64,000 nucleotides of DNA, taken from Theropithecus gelada (taxonomy: Eukaryota > Chordata > Mammalia > Primates > Cercopithecidae). The notes under the pieces were generated by a model, which saw only the letters and a list, made by a program, of their open reading frames with translations, made no database searches and had not been told where the DNA came from. The DNA lies in the NCBI RefSeq assembly GCF_003255815.1, contig NC_037669.1:124900634-124964633 (forward strand), given 5' to 3'. Both the position numbers and the translations under genes were made by a program. Shown here one piece after another: positions 11,758-21,785 of the stretch (positions are counted from its first letter, which is position 1; the number at the start of each line of letters is the position of its first letter).

Positions 11758-13125
11758 AGTACAAGAACAGACATATAGACCAATAGAACAGAACAGAAAA
11801 CTCAGGAGTAAAGCCTCACACCAAAAACCATCTAATCTTCGACAAGGCTGACAAAAATAAGTAATGGGGTAAGGACTTCATATTCAATAAATGGTGATGG
11901 GATAACTGACCAGCTATATTCAAGATAATGAAGGTAGACTCCTACCTTTCACTACCTACAACAATTAACTCAAAATGGGTAAAAGATTAAATGTAAGACC
12001 TCAAACTATAAAAAATCCTAGAAGACAGACTAGGAAATACTGTTCTTGACATGGGCCTTGTCAAATAATTTTTGGCTAAGTACCCAAAAGAAACTGCAAC
12101 AAAAATAAAAAAAAGACAAGGGGGACTTAAATAAACTAAAGAGCATCTGCACAGCAAAAGAAACCATCAACAGAGCAAACAGACAACCTATAGAATGGGA
12201 GAAGATATTGGCAAACTATGCATCTGAAAATGGCCTAATATCCAGAATCTATAGAGAACTTAGGCAAATTACCAAGCAGAATCCAAATAACTGCATTAAA
12301 ATGGAAAAAGGACATGAACAGGCATTTCACAAAATAAGACATAAAAGTTGCCAATAACCATATGAAAAAATACTCAGCATCACTAAATATCAGAGAAATT
12401 AAAATATAAGTTACAATGAGATACTATCTCACAGCAGTCAGAATGGCTATTATTAAAAAAGTCAAAAAACAACAGATGCTGTCAAGCCCATGGAGAAAAG
12501 GAATTGCTTATACACTGTTGATGGGGATTTAAATCAGTCCAGCCACTGCAGAAAGCAGCCTAGATATTTGTCAAGTACCTTAAAATAGAGTTACTGTTTG
12601 ACCTAGCAGTCTCATTACTGGGTATATGCCCCAAATAAAATAAATTCTTCTACCAAAAAGACATCTGCACTCATAGGTATATTGCTGCACTATTCACAAT
12701 AGCAAAGGCATGGAGATAACCCAGGTTCCCATCAATATTGGATAAAGAAAATATGGTACATATGCATCATGCAATACTATGCAGCCATACAAAAGAATAA
12801 AATCACGTTCTTTGCAGAAACTTTGCAGATGGAGCTGGAGGTAAAAATCCTAAGCAAATTAATACAGAAACAAAAAGCCAAATATCACACGTTCTCACTT
12901 ATAAGAAGGAGCTAAACACTGAGCACACATGGACTTAAATCTGGAATCAATAGATTCTGTGGACTACTAGAGGATTGGGGAGTGGATTTTAAAACTACCC
13001 GTTGGGTACTGTGCTAAGTACCTAGGTGAAGGGATTCATACTCCAAAGTTCAGAATCACACAATATTCCCATGCAACAAATCTGCGCATGTACCTTCTAT
13101 ATTTAAAATCAAAGTTGAAAATTTC
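11758..13125 (+). mobile_element. 5'-truncated L1 (L1PB/L1MA age), ORF2 3' end and 3'UTR
   Basis: Sense L1 beginning near 'agaacagacatatagaccaa' and running through the ORF2 C-terminal region ('ctaatatccagaatctatag' at 12236, 'ttactgggtatatgcccc' near 12616, the 'tgcagccatac' region near 12780) into a 3'UTR with 'gttctcacttataagaagga' and an end near 'atgtaccttctat'. Divergence and many frame breaks place it with older primate L1s. No clear A-tail or TSD remains. It sits about 190 bp downstream of the MaLR LTR. Confidence 0.9.
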
Positions 13126-13990
13126 AGAAAAGACATAAAATAGTAATATAATAGGTAGTTGGATAATGAAACTGGATTTGAGAATAGAGGTTCAGGCCGG
13201 AAATACAAATCTGAAAGCCATGATTGCAGAGAGTAAAACCAGAGGCCAGATAAGATCACTAAGAAAAGGAGTACAGAAAGACCACAAAACAAACAGATAA
13301 ATGAATGTATGACCATTCTGAACACAAAACTTTGAACATGCCAAACATTTTAAATTATGAAAATGAGGAGTAATCAACAAAAGGATTTTAACTTAAAGCT
13401 ATTTGCCGGTAGAGTTAGACAAAACAAGAGTAACAAGATGAAGAGAATCAACATTGTCAAATGGTAAAAATGGGTCAAATATTGACACTTACAATAGAAC
13501 TTTCCATGAAATGCTGAGATTTTTTCCATGAAAAATACCATAGAATATGAATTTAAGATAAAAAGAAAAGAAATATATTTGAAATCAAAATTTGAAATCA
13601 AAATTCTATAGACAACTCTTCTAAGGACTTTTGCTATAAAGGGGACTAGAGAAGTAGTGCAGAAACTGGAAAGAAACATGGGTGAAAAGCATTTTGACAG
13701 GTTGTGTTTTGTTGTACTCAAGAAACAGTTTGGTTTTGAGCAATCAATATACCAGAAGGTAAAGAAAATGTCTAAAGATGAGGTTGAAGACATAAGTCAT
13801 GACTGTGAGTTCCACAGAGCACAATGAAAGTGTCTTAGGAATTAGTGGCAAGTAGGAAATGGATATAGAAACAGATTGAGGAGAGTTGATTAGAGGAGGG
13901 AGGGAAGGAAAGATGAACAGGCAGGTCTGGTAATAACTTTCCTTTTCAAATTGTTTCCATTTAGCATAATTAAATCTTCAACTTCAGAAA
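13126..13990. other. Unassigned stretch with a long antisense frame
   Basis: A minus-strand frame of 139 codons (13374-13793) spans most of it. The predicted peptide is rich in F, L and S, as expected when A-rich DNA is read on the complementary strand, and matches no family I know. No repeat recognised. Confidence 0.5.
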
Positions 13991-14298
13991 CTTTTTTTTT
14001 TTTTTTTTTTGACAGGGAGTCTCACTCTATTGCTCAGGCTGGAGGTGCAATGGCACTATCTTGGCTCACTGCAACCTCTGCCTCCCGTGTTCAAGCAATT
14101 CTCTTGCCTCAGCCTCTCCAGTAGCTGCAATTACAGGCATGTGCCACCACGCCCGGCTACTTTTGTATTTTTAGTAGAGACGAGGTTTCACGATGTTGGT
14201 CAGGCTGGTCTCGAACTCCTGACCTCAAGTGATGTGGTCCATACACCTCAGCCTCTCAAAATACTGGAATTACAGGCATAGGCTACTGTACCCAGCCA
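13991..14298 (-). mobile_element. Alu (AluS/J age)
   Basis: Minus-strand Alu from a poly-T of about 18 through 'gacagggagtctcactctat' to 'ctactgtacccagcc'. Well diverged, with a short insertion near 14230-14245 ('gatgtggtccatacacctca'). No diagnostic AluY bases. Confidence 0.92.
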
Positions 14299-14337
14299 AG
14301 ATAAATTTCTGTTTCTTAGTTTTTAACTTACTTGTTA

Positions 14338-14381
14338 ACTATACTAATACTAATACTAAAAATATACTAATACTAATACAA
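14338..14381. repeat. (ACTAAT)n short tandem repeat
   Basis: Hexamer units of ACTAAT/TACTAA in two blocks, separated by 'aaaatat'. Simple sequence with no other context. Confidence 0.8.
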
Positions 14382-15106
14382 GGAGTGTGATTTAATATCA
14401 GTGATATAAATTGTTTCAGTAGCTATAGCTGAGTTGTAGCATGGGTATAATAGAGGTGTCAGAAGCTGGTATTTCGTGAAAATAAAAAGTGCCTTAGTAT
14501 AATTTTTTAATTGCTTATGAGAGTTATGTCTTGCATTTATTTTTTTTTTATCTTGTTCAGCATCTAGACTATGTTAAATTTCTAATTTTAAGGCTCAGCT
14601 TAGCAGCAGATAGTTGACATTTCCAGGAAAATATTGGGGATAGGATTTCAGATAATCTGCAGGATGAGATAAAATCTAGGCATCAAAATATCAGAGTATG
14701 ACGATGACATATACACTTAGTGACATGTCTGTAGGATATGGCTTTGTAAAATAAATCTGCTACAGATAGTTCAACCCTTTGGGATAAAAGGAAGTCTGAC
14801 TTCAGTAGCCCAGTCAAATGTCACCAGCACACTACATTTGTTAAACAGCATCAGGGAGATCATGCAGGACCTTTAAGGATAAGTGCAATTAGGGCAACTG
14901 AAACAGGTTATTAAACAAGACCAGGATTCATAAAAGCAAAGCTCCTGTAATGCATTAAGTTGTAGGACTAAAGCATTATCTCATTTTGCTCAAACTCTTC
15001 TGTAAGCTGAATCTGTATTTTGGAATTCTCTGCTCCAGTTTTTTATAATGTATTTACAAAAAATAATCTCCTCTGCCTATTAGTTTTTCAGTATTTCCAT
15101 TCACAT
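14382..15106. other. Unassigned stretch
   Basis: About 700 bp between two Alus. No gene or named repeat seen. Confidence 0.5.
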
Positions 15107-15119
15107 GGAAATCATTTTT
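15107..15119 (+). repeat. Left TSD of the second AluYR
   Basis: 'ggaaatcattttt' precedes the poly-T of the Alu and recurs exactly at 15428-15440 beyond its 5' end. The T-rich edge makes the exact length uncertain by a few bases. Confidence 0.9.
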
Positions 15120-15427
15120 TTTTTTTTTTTTTTTTTTTTTTGAGACGGAGTTTCGCTCTATCGCCCAGGCTGGAGTGCAGTGGCCAGATCTCAGCTCACT
15201 GCAAGCTCTGCCTCCCGGGTTCACGCCATTCTCCTGCCTCAGCCTCCCAAGTAGCTGGGACTACAGGCGCCCGTCACCACGCCCGGCTAGTTTTTTTTTT
15301 GTACTTTTTAGTAGAGACGGGGTTTCACCATATTAACCAGGATGGTCTCGATCTCCTGACCTCGTGATCCGCCCGTCTCGGCCTCCCAAAGTGCTGGGAT
15401 TACAGGCTTGAGCCACTGCGCCCGGCC
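15120..15427 (-). mobile_element. AluYR-type SINE
   Basis: Full-length minus-strand Alu with a poly-T of about 22, 'gtggccagatctcagctcac' and 'ttacaggcttgagccact', the same diagnostic combination as the copy at 8104. A 13-bp TSD flanks it. A T-run near 15291-15300 is expanded. Recent insertion. Confidence 0.95.
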
Positions 15428-15440
15428 GGAAATCATTTTT

Positions 15441-15759
15441 AATCTCCAAAGTAATTTTAGACCAGTTAAAATGACAGCTAGATTTTTTTTTTTTAATTTA
15501 ACACAAAAGGTTGTCTGTAACAGTAAACATTTAATATCAATCAATTCTGAAAAAAAAACATAGAATTCATTCTCCTATTCTTTAAATCCTATTATAAATG
15601 TAGAATTATAAAACAATTTACTACAGTTGGACAAATAACAAGAATATAAAAAATAATCCAGAAATAGATGTCAATATATATTAGAGATAATGCTAAAATG
15701 ACACTTAAATGAGGGAGAAAATGACTAGTTATTTGGAAATAAAATAAAACTCATTTCTA
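15441..15759. other. Unassigned stretch
   Basis: AT-rich sequence between the AluYR and an old L1 fragment; it may be part of that L1 but is too diverged for me to align. Confidence 0.4.
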
Positions 15760-16118
15760 GCTTGCTCCTACATCAAAATGTATTCCAGATGGATCAAATT
15801 TTTAGCATACAAATGTAACTGTGAAAATAGAAACAGAAATATGGGTAAATATTTTCTAATGTTAGAGAGGGGAATATCTTTATAAGCATAACAGTAGTCA
15901 AAAAGGAAAAGGTGACACATTTTTATACATGAAAATTTAAAACTTTTATATGATGGAAGTAGTACCATAATTTTAAATAAAACAAGCAAACAAAAAATTA
16001 TGAAATTTATTTTCAGCTCACATGACAAAAGATAAATATGCTTAACATTAGAAAAGCAGACTAATAAAACAGATTTGAATAATTTCATATATATCAGTCA
16101 ATAATACGTAAGCAAATT
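15760..16118 (+). mobile_element. Old L1M fragment (ORF2, part 1)
   Basis: 'attccagatggatcaaat' followed by 'gggaatatctttataa' and the 'aattttaaataaaacaagc' region resemble the C-terminal part of ORF2 from an ancient L1M element, in sense. Highly diverged with no open frame. It probably belongs with 16320-16690, from which it is separated by about 200 bp of different composition. Confidence 0.65.
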
Positions 16119-16319
16119 AGCGCCCCCACTAACTATTGTGATACCCTGCTGTGAATTAGAACAAAGCCTTTCTTTGCCAGTAGCTAAAGCTCCCATCACC
16201 ACGCACAGCTTGGGAAAATGTAGACTGCGTTTTAGCTCTACGTCGTCTTCTCAGCCTGGGTATTATAATGGTCCTGAAAAAGTTGTTCAACCTCTTCCAT
16301 AATTCAACAATGAATGTCA
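16119..16319. other. Less AT-rich unexplained insert between L1M pieces
   Basis: From 'gcgcccccactaactattgt' to the 'ttcaacctcttccataattc' region the base composition is visibly richer in G+C, including several CpGs, than the flanking L1M DNA. I cannot match it to a repeat, tRNA, snRNA or coding exon. It may be a very old insertion into the L1 or single-copy DNA between two separate L1 fragments. Confidence 0.4.
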
Positions 16320-16690
16320 AAACAATATGTTTCACCTGTCATATTAAAAAGATGAAAATATTTGGTAATGCTACATATTGGTGAGGTTGTTGGAGAGCAG
16401 GCATTCTCAGCTTGTGTAGATGGTAGAATAAATAGGTGCAATTGAAGGGCATTTTGGTAATATCTATCAAAATTAAAATTAAAAAACATATTATTAGATT
16501 TAGCCATCCATATACTTCCTATATATATAATCTTATATGTACGCAAATGCTTGTGGGGCAATGCAGCATTTTACACCATTGTCCTTAAAAGCAAAGATTA
16601 GAAATAAACTATGTATCAATAGAGGGTCAATTGAATAAATTATTCAGTAGAATTCTATTGACAGTATATGTGCTTGTGTGTGAGGGGGTG
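16320..16690 (+). mobile_element. Old L1M fragment (ORF2, part 2)
   Basis: Landmarks in the expected L1 order are 'tggtgaggttgttggagagc', 'ggcattttggtaatatctat', 'gcttgtggggcaatgcagca', 'tatgtatcaatagagggtca' and 'aataaattattcagtag'. These match the last part of ORF2 in L1M/L1ME-age elements. No intact frame. Confidence 0.75.
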
Positions 16691-17003
16691 TAATTTCCAT
16701 ATAATTAAATTCTACTATTTTTTTTAAAAAGGGTTTTGGAAGCCCATTTTGTATTTTAGAGTGTAAAATAGAAGGAACAAAACAGCAAATTTGTAAAATG
16801 CAATCTATTGTAGACTTAAAAATATTCCAATTTACTTTACAAGGGAATACTTAATAGAATTACCATAAAAGGAACTATTTAAAAGCCTGCCATGGAAGGA
16901 ATATGCTTTTACAATGTTAATTTTGATTAGTGTAAGGCAATATTTCAATTTCATATTCCAGTGATAGAATCATGGCATTGTATAATATTACATATTGCGT
17001 TGC

Positions 17004-17005
<2 letters not shown>
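16691..17005. other. Unassigned stretch
   Basis: No recognisable feature; it may include the decayed 3' end of the L1M fragment. Confidence 0.4.
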
Positions 17006-17040
<35 letters not shown>

Positions 17041-17329
17041 TTTTTTTGAGATGGAGACTCACTCTATTTCCCAGGCTGGAGTGCAGTGGCACTATCTCGA
17101 CTCATTGCAAGCTCCGCCTCCTGGGTTCACACCATTTTCCTGCCTTAGCCTCCCGAGTAGCTGGGACTACAGGCACCCTCCACCATGTCTGGCTAATTTT
17201 TTTCTATTTTTAATAGAGATGGGGTTTCACCATGTTAGGCAGGATGGTCTCGATCTCCAGACCTTGTGATCTTCCCGTCTCAGCCTCCCAAAGTGCTGGG
17301 ATTACACCCGCGAGCCACCGCGCCCCGCC
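17006..17329 (-). mobile_element. AluY-type SINE with a (TTTTC)n tail
   Basis: Minus-strand Alu whose tail has become (TTTTC)n plus a T-run (17006-17047). The body runs from 'gagatggagactcactctat' to 'gagccaccgcgccccgcc' and has AluY-like 'gcaagctccgcctcctggg'. It is more diverged than the AluYR copies and lacks their 'gcttgag' base. A weak TSD candidate ('attgc(g/a)tt') lies either side. Confidence 0.92.
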
Positions 17330-17544
17330 CTATTGCATTTCTATTTTGCATGCTTCCTTTCATTTTTATGAATAAGGTTTTCAAAACTAAAATTAACCAA
17401 ATGACATAAAAACATGTCAAAAGAGTAAAACACTTTCTTTTATAAATGGATATTACAAATGATTCCTATATGTGAAAAAATAACACATATTTTACCTACA
17501 AATTTTTATATCCTAGCTATGTTATACATTTAGCAGCATATATC

Positions 17545-18365
17545 TAACTAGTATAAAGACTGTCTCTGACTTCATTGGGATGTCCCTTTATCTCTTACTT
17601 GAATCCCTGACACATCAAACCTACCTCACTTTTTTTTAGCCATGATCTTACAATCCGTTTTCCAGATTTCTAGAGCGACTTTCCTAAAACATACATATCA
17701 TCTTGTTATTCTCTCTTTAAGCACCTTCACTGGTTCTCAACAGCCCTCTGATCCCTTCTACTGGTCTAGTTTTGTGCTCTGGGCTCTTGGAGATCAGGCC
17801 CTGGCTTATATCTCTCATCTCAGTATCTTGGAGATCAGGCCCTGGCTTATATCTCTCATCTCAGTATCTTGGAGATCAGGCCCTGGCTTGTATCTCTCAT
17901 CTCAGTATCTTCACCTTGTGGACTAAGAATGTCCTGCTTTTCTGAGCTACTGCATATGAGATTTACTCTCTAGGGCAGACTAGCTCACTTCTGGGCTCAG
18001 TCATTGCTACTCTTTTGGCCTAGGAATTGTTTTATCCTCTTTGCCATCACCTCTTCCACATCCCATAGGTAATCCTTACCTATCATTTTAAGTTCATCTT
18101 CATGTCACCACTCAGAGAAGCCTTTGTTGACCGGCACATACCTGTCGGGTGAAACACTTTCCCAGGTTTTCTGGGATCCCACTTTCAAGCTGTAGTGCAA
18201 CACATACCACTGTGTATAATTGTGTATTTACCTGACTTCCTGACTTTCTCCTCGGCTGGAATATAAGCTCTCAGCAGCAGGAACACTTTCATGCGTGTCT
18301 GTATTTCTAGAAACTTGCAGTGTGCATGACCAGTAGTATGTACAAAATAAAAAATATGTTAAATA
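17545..18365 (+). mobile_element. L2 (LINE-2) 3' end
   Basis: Ancient L2 in sense. Landmarks in order are 'gagcgactttcctaaaac', 'aagcaccttcactggttc', 'ttcatgtcaccactcagaga', 'agcctttgttgacc' and 'ggaatataagctct' near the 3' end. Nothing encodes protein. A 41-bp triplication (17786-17908) is embedded in it. The 5' limit is approximate. Confidence 0.78.
17786..17908. repeat. 41-bp tandem triplication inside the L2
   Basis: Three consecutive copies of a 41-bp unit begin at 17786, 17827 and 17868 with 'cttggagatcaggccctggc' and end in 'ctcatctcagtat'. I see one substitution between copies ('gcttat' in copies 1 and 2, 'gcttgt' in copy 3). Because the host L2 is ancient and heavily diverged, the near-identity of the units shows that the amplification is much younger than the L2. 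Confidence 0.95.
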
Positions 18366-19848
18366 AATTAATCATTCATTATATAACACTTCATATGCTC
18401 ATACAAAAGTTCAAAGGAGACATATTAAAGATAAAAAAGAAGTAGAGAAATATTTTTCAAAGTAAAGTCAGAAAACTTCAGATGTGAGGGATTTTCTTGG
18501 ACAAATAATGTTGGAGAAGCTGTACATAATGCCTTCCTACTTAAATTCAAAATGCATCCTACCATATAAAACTTGCTTTCTTAAAAGTCCAGAATTAAAG
18601 AAAACTTAACTTTGTTTAAATCAACCTCAGACATTAATTTTTACAGTTTTCTATGGTGCGTCTATTGGCATATTTTAGAATTAATAGAGGTAAATGCACT
18701 TTGGGAAGTTCTTCATTTTGGTGAAGCATGACATTTATTTTTCATACATAGAAATAACTAGGAAGGGAAATGTGATGTTTGTCTTGATTAATTAAGAAAT
18801 AAATATCTCAAGAGGGCCAATTTTGAATACATATTAAAAGAACATATACATGAAGCAAAACATATTTAGCAACGTATAATGAAGTATTAACACCTCTGAC
18901 ACATATTTTTATATCTTGTTTATCACTGTCTATACCAAACATAAGTGATGAAGCCCAATGAGGATACATGTCTATATCCTCAAAATTCTTAGAACTGTGT
19001 TAGGAAATTTGCTCTTTTGTTACATGGTGCTGGCTTTTACTTCCTCGTCCTCATTTTTATTATTTCAGTATCTTAGCTTATAAAATTAAATAAAATGTTG
19101 GTGGAGGTTGTAAGGATTCTGTTTCAAGTAACATGCATACATGTTACTGACAACCAATTTACATCAGCATTCTTTAATTAATAGTCCTATATTAGGCAAA
19201 TGTTCTATTTCCCATATCCGTAAGATTAAAAAGCAATTTAAAAACTAACAGTGTGATTGAGATTTTTGACTACACTTATTCTGCTTGAGATAATTGATGA
19301 ATATCAAATAGAATAACAAATAGAATAGAGTAACAAATAAAACAAATAACCCAATCTTATAAATCCTTCTGTCATGGAGGAAGAGGCATGATGTGGGAGA
19401 GGCGTGATGTCAGCTTGGAGAGTATGCAGTCAAATTCTTGTTCAAGAGTAAAGAATGAAGACATTAATGTATTTTCATGGAGAATGGGACAGAAGAGAAT
19501 GAACAAGATAAATTTAAAAAGTATGGGGTAAGATTTAAAGAAAGAAAACTAAAAAATATGTGAGACTATTTTGGTTGGAATAATTTCTCTGATCTGCTTG
19601 TGCTGTGAGTCTCAGTGTCATTATGGAGATTGTAACGTATTTCAGATTAACATTATGTAGCATTATCAACACAGAGATATTTCAAGAAATATTGAGAAGA
19701 GCATATTCTTGGAAACAGGTCAGCAGTCATGCATTTTAAGGTTGCATTAGAATTTGCTTTCACAAGCCTTATTTTCAATAAAGATAATATTAATTTTGTT
19801 AATGTTTGCAAAATTTGATTTATGTAGTTCCTTAACAACAAATGAGGG
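18366..19848. other. Unassigned non-coding stretch
   Basis: About 1.5 kb between L2 and the SSB pseudogene with no named element. Confidence 0.5.
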
Positions 19849-19860
19849 TTTTTTTGCTCT

Positions 19861-19911
19861 TTTCATGTAGTATATATTTTATTAGTTTCATATAGTATAT
19901 ATTATATTAGT
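19861..19911. repeat. 25-bp tandem duplication at the 3' end of the SSB pseudogene
   Basis: 'ttcatgtagtatatatttta' and 'ttcatatagtatatattata' start two successive 25-bp units (from 19862 and 19887) differing at two positions. They lie in the pseudogene's 3'UTR just before its A-run. Confidence 0.8.
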
Positions 19912-20525
19912 TTTTACTAATACATTTTCATATTATGAAGACAATTTAGGAAGAATCTTCCTTTTGATATTTGAATCACCTGAAATAACACAAACTGAAC
20001 TACACATTCAAAAAATATTTCTAATCTGGATAACAGAAAAAAAAGACAAGTTAAATGGCAAAAAATATTTTCCTTTCTCACAGGTGGACATTGAAGTGGA
20101 CCCAATTTGGTTTCCTTTTTAAAAGGTCTTCAAAAGAAAAGCTGTTTAAAACCTATTTGAAACAAATAAAAATTTGGTTTACTAAACTACTAGTCTCCAT
20201 CACCATTTTCTCTTTTCTGTCTCTTTGTCTGTTTCTTACCTTGCTCTTTTCACAGGTCCCGTTGCACCATTTTCGTTGCCACTAGCAAATTTCCTTTACT
20301 TGCTCAGAAAGTGTAATTTTCTTTTAGTAGACCCAGGCTGTGAAGCTTTATTACGCTTTCCTTTACCTTTAAATCTGCGACCCTTTGACCTCCATTTGTT
20401 TAGGGATTCTTGCTGGTCTTCTATACTTTTTTTCAATGCTTCTTTTTTCAGCTCTCCTTCTAGTACTTTTCATCTCACTTCTTTGTTCCTTATTCGTAGG
20501 TTACCATTATTTGCATCTTTGGCTT

Positions 20526-20536
20526 TACCCAATGTT

Positions 20537-20538
<2 letters not shown>
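20526..20538 (+). repeat. Left TSD of the AluYR in the SSB pseudogene
   Basis: 'tacccaatgtttc' occurs here and exactly again at 20867-20879. Removing the Alu and one copy rejoins the La reading frame region, which confirms the insertion point. Confidence 0.95.
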
Positions 20539-20584
<46 letters not shown>

Positions 20585-20866
20585 AGACAGAGTCTTGCTC
20601 TGTGGCCCAGGCTGGAGTGCAGTGGCCGGATCTCAGCTCATTGCAAGCTCCACCTCCTGGGTCTACGCCATTCTCCTGCCTCAGCCTCCCGAGTAGCTGG
20701 GACTACAGGCGCCCGCCACCTCGCCCGGCTAGTTTTTTGTATTTTTTTGGTAGAGACGGGATTTCACCGTGTTAGCCAGGCTGGTCTCGATTTCCTGACC
20801 TCGTGATCCGCCCGTCTCGGCCTCCCAAAGTGCTGGGATTACAGGCTTGAGCCACCGCGCCTGGCC
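20539..20866 (-). mobile_element. AluYR-type SINE inserted in the SSB pseudogene
   Basis: Minus-strand Alu with a very long poly-T of about 45, 'gtggccggatctcagctcat' and 'ttacaggcttgagccaccg'. Same diagnostic set as 8104 and 15120. It lies in the same orientation as the pseudogene, so a minus-strand frame runs from La sequence straight into Alu. The long pure tail and exact 13-bp TSD show a recent insertion. Confidence 0.95.
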
Positions 20867-21785
20867 TACCCAATGTTTCCTTGGCTTTTTCTTTAAATAG
20901 AATTATCCCCTCTTTTACTCCTCTGACAAAGTGTATCCATTTTATTTCACCATGATTTGAGAAAAGGATGTGTAAATCTTCTCTATAGGTCTGATCATCT
21001 AAGTCACCTGAAAATTTCAGCAAGCATCCAATCTTGACTTCTAGAGATTTCATTTCAGCATCTTCCTCATTTAGCTCTTAGTTTAGCTTACACTTTATTT
21101 GTTTTCTTTCTTCTTCTTCTTTTTTTTTTCAGAGTAATCTTCCTTGAAAAGTATTAGCAAGTCTGTGTTTTTGTGCTTCTGTCCAGAGGTATCTACAAAC
21201 TTTTTAGCAGATTCAATGCTATCAAACATGGCAAAACTCAATCTCTTAAGTAAGTTATGCAATGTTCTTCCCATCTGAATATTTAGTGCTTAACCTTTGT
21301 CTTCTAACCATTCTTTTATGTCATCAAGAGTTGCATCAGTTGGGAAGCCTTTAATACAAACCGATCTGTTTTTGTTGTTGTTTTTACATCATTTTTATAC
21401 TTATCAGTCACTTCACCGAAGGGATTGCTTTGAGACCTTCTGATTTTAGTTTTATCTTCACTGATTTCCATAAGTTCTGCCTTGGATTTGCTCAATGCTT
21501 CTACAATTACATTAAACACCATTGTTAGATGATTCAACCTGTTGAACTATCTCATCTCCAAAGGTACCCAGCCTTCATCCAGCTTGATCTGTTTCTTTAA
21601 GAATGTGTCCCATGGAATACAGAATCTCCAAAATAATGCTAAGTTTGATGACAGATTTTGGCCTTAAGGGCAGCCTCTTTTTTTTTCCATTATCATCGTT
21701 TTCTCCCATTGTGGCTATCTTTAAGGTCCCGGTCCTGCAGAGCCACACCACAGGCTCATGAACAGCAACAGCAATGTCTCCACCA

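Larger units (their letters stand above)
19849..21785 (-). pseudogene. SSB: Processed pseudogene of La protein (SSB), split by an Alu
   Basis: Intronless minus-strand copy of the mRNA for La/SSB, the RNA-binding protein that holds the 3' oligo-U end of new polymerase III transcripts. In minus-strand order I see the 5'UTR (about 21785-21710), a start ATG at 21709, the La-motif end ('FNVIVEALSKSKAELMEISE', 21513-21454), RRM1 remnants (about 21360-21150), RRM2 ('KIGCLLKFSGDLDDQT', 21032-20985), the basic C-terminal region ('RRFKGK'-like, near 20370) and a stop at about 20187. A 3'UTR of about 330 bp and a short A-run (19855-19849) follow. Breaks include a frameshift in the first 12 codons, an internal stop near the 'EVTWEVLEGE' region (20470) and the Alu at 20539-20866. 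Not functional. Recognition rests on the La protein as I know it. Confidence 0.94.

Noticed and set aside
13374..13793. 139-codon minus-strand frame, hydrophobic, as a possible membrane protein
   Set aside because: The F/L/S-rich composition follows from reading the complement of A-rich DNA. No start context or family similarity.
17786..17908. Regular 41-bp repeats as a CRISPR-like array
   Set aside because: Units are directly adjacent with no variable spacers, in a primate genome, and lie within an L2.
20225..20806. 193-codon plus-strand frame
   Set aside because: It is the antisense of the SSB pseudogene continuing through the poly-T and Alu, including a long phenylalanine run. Not a gene.
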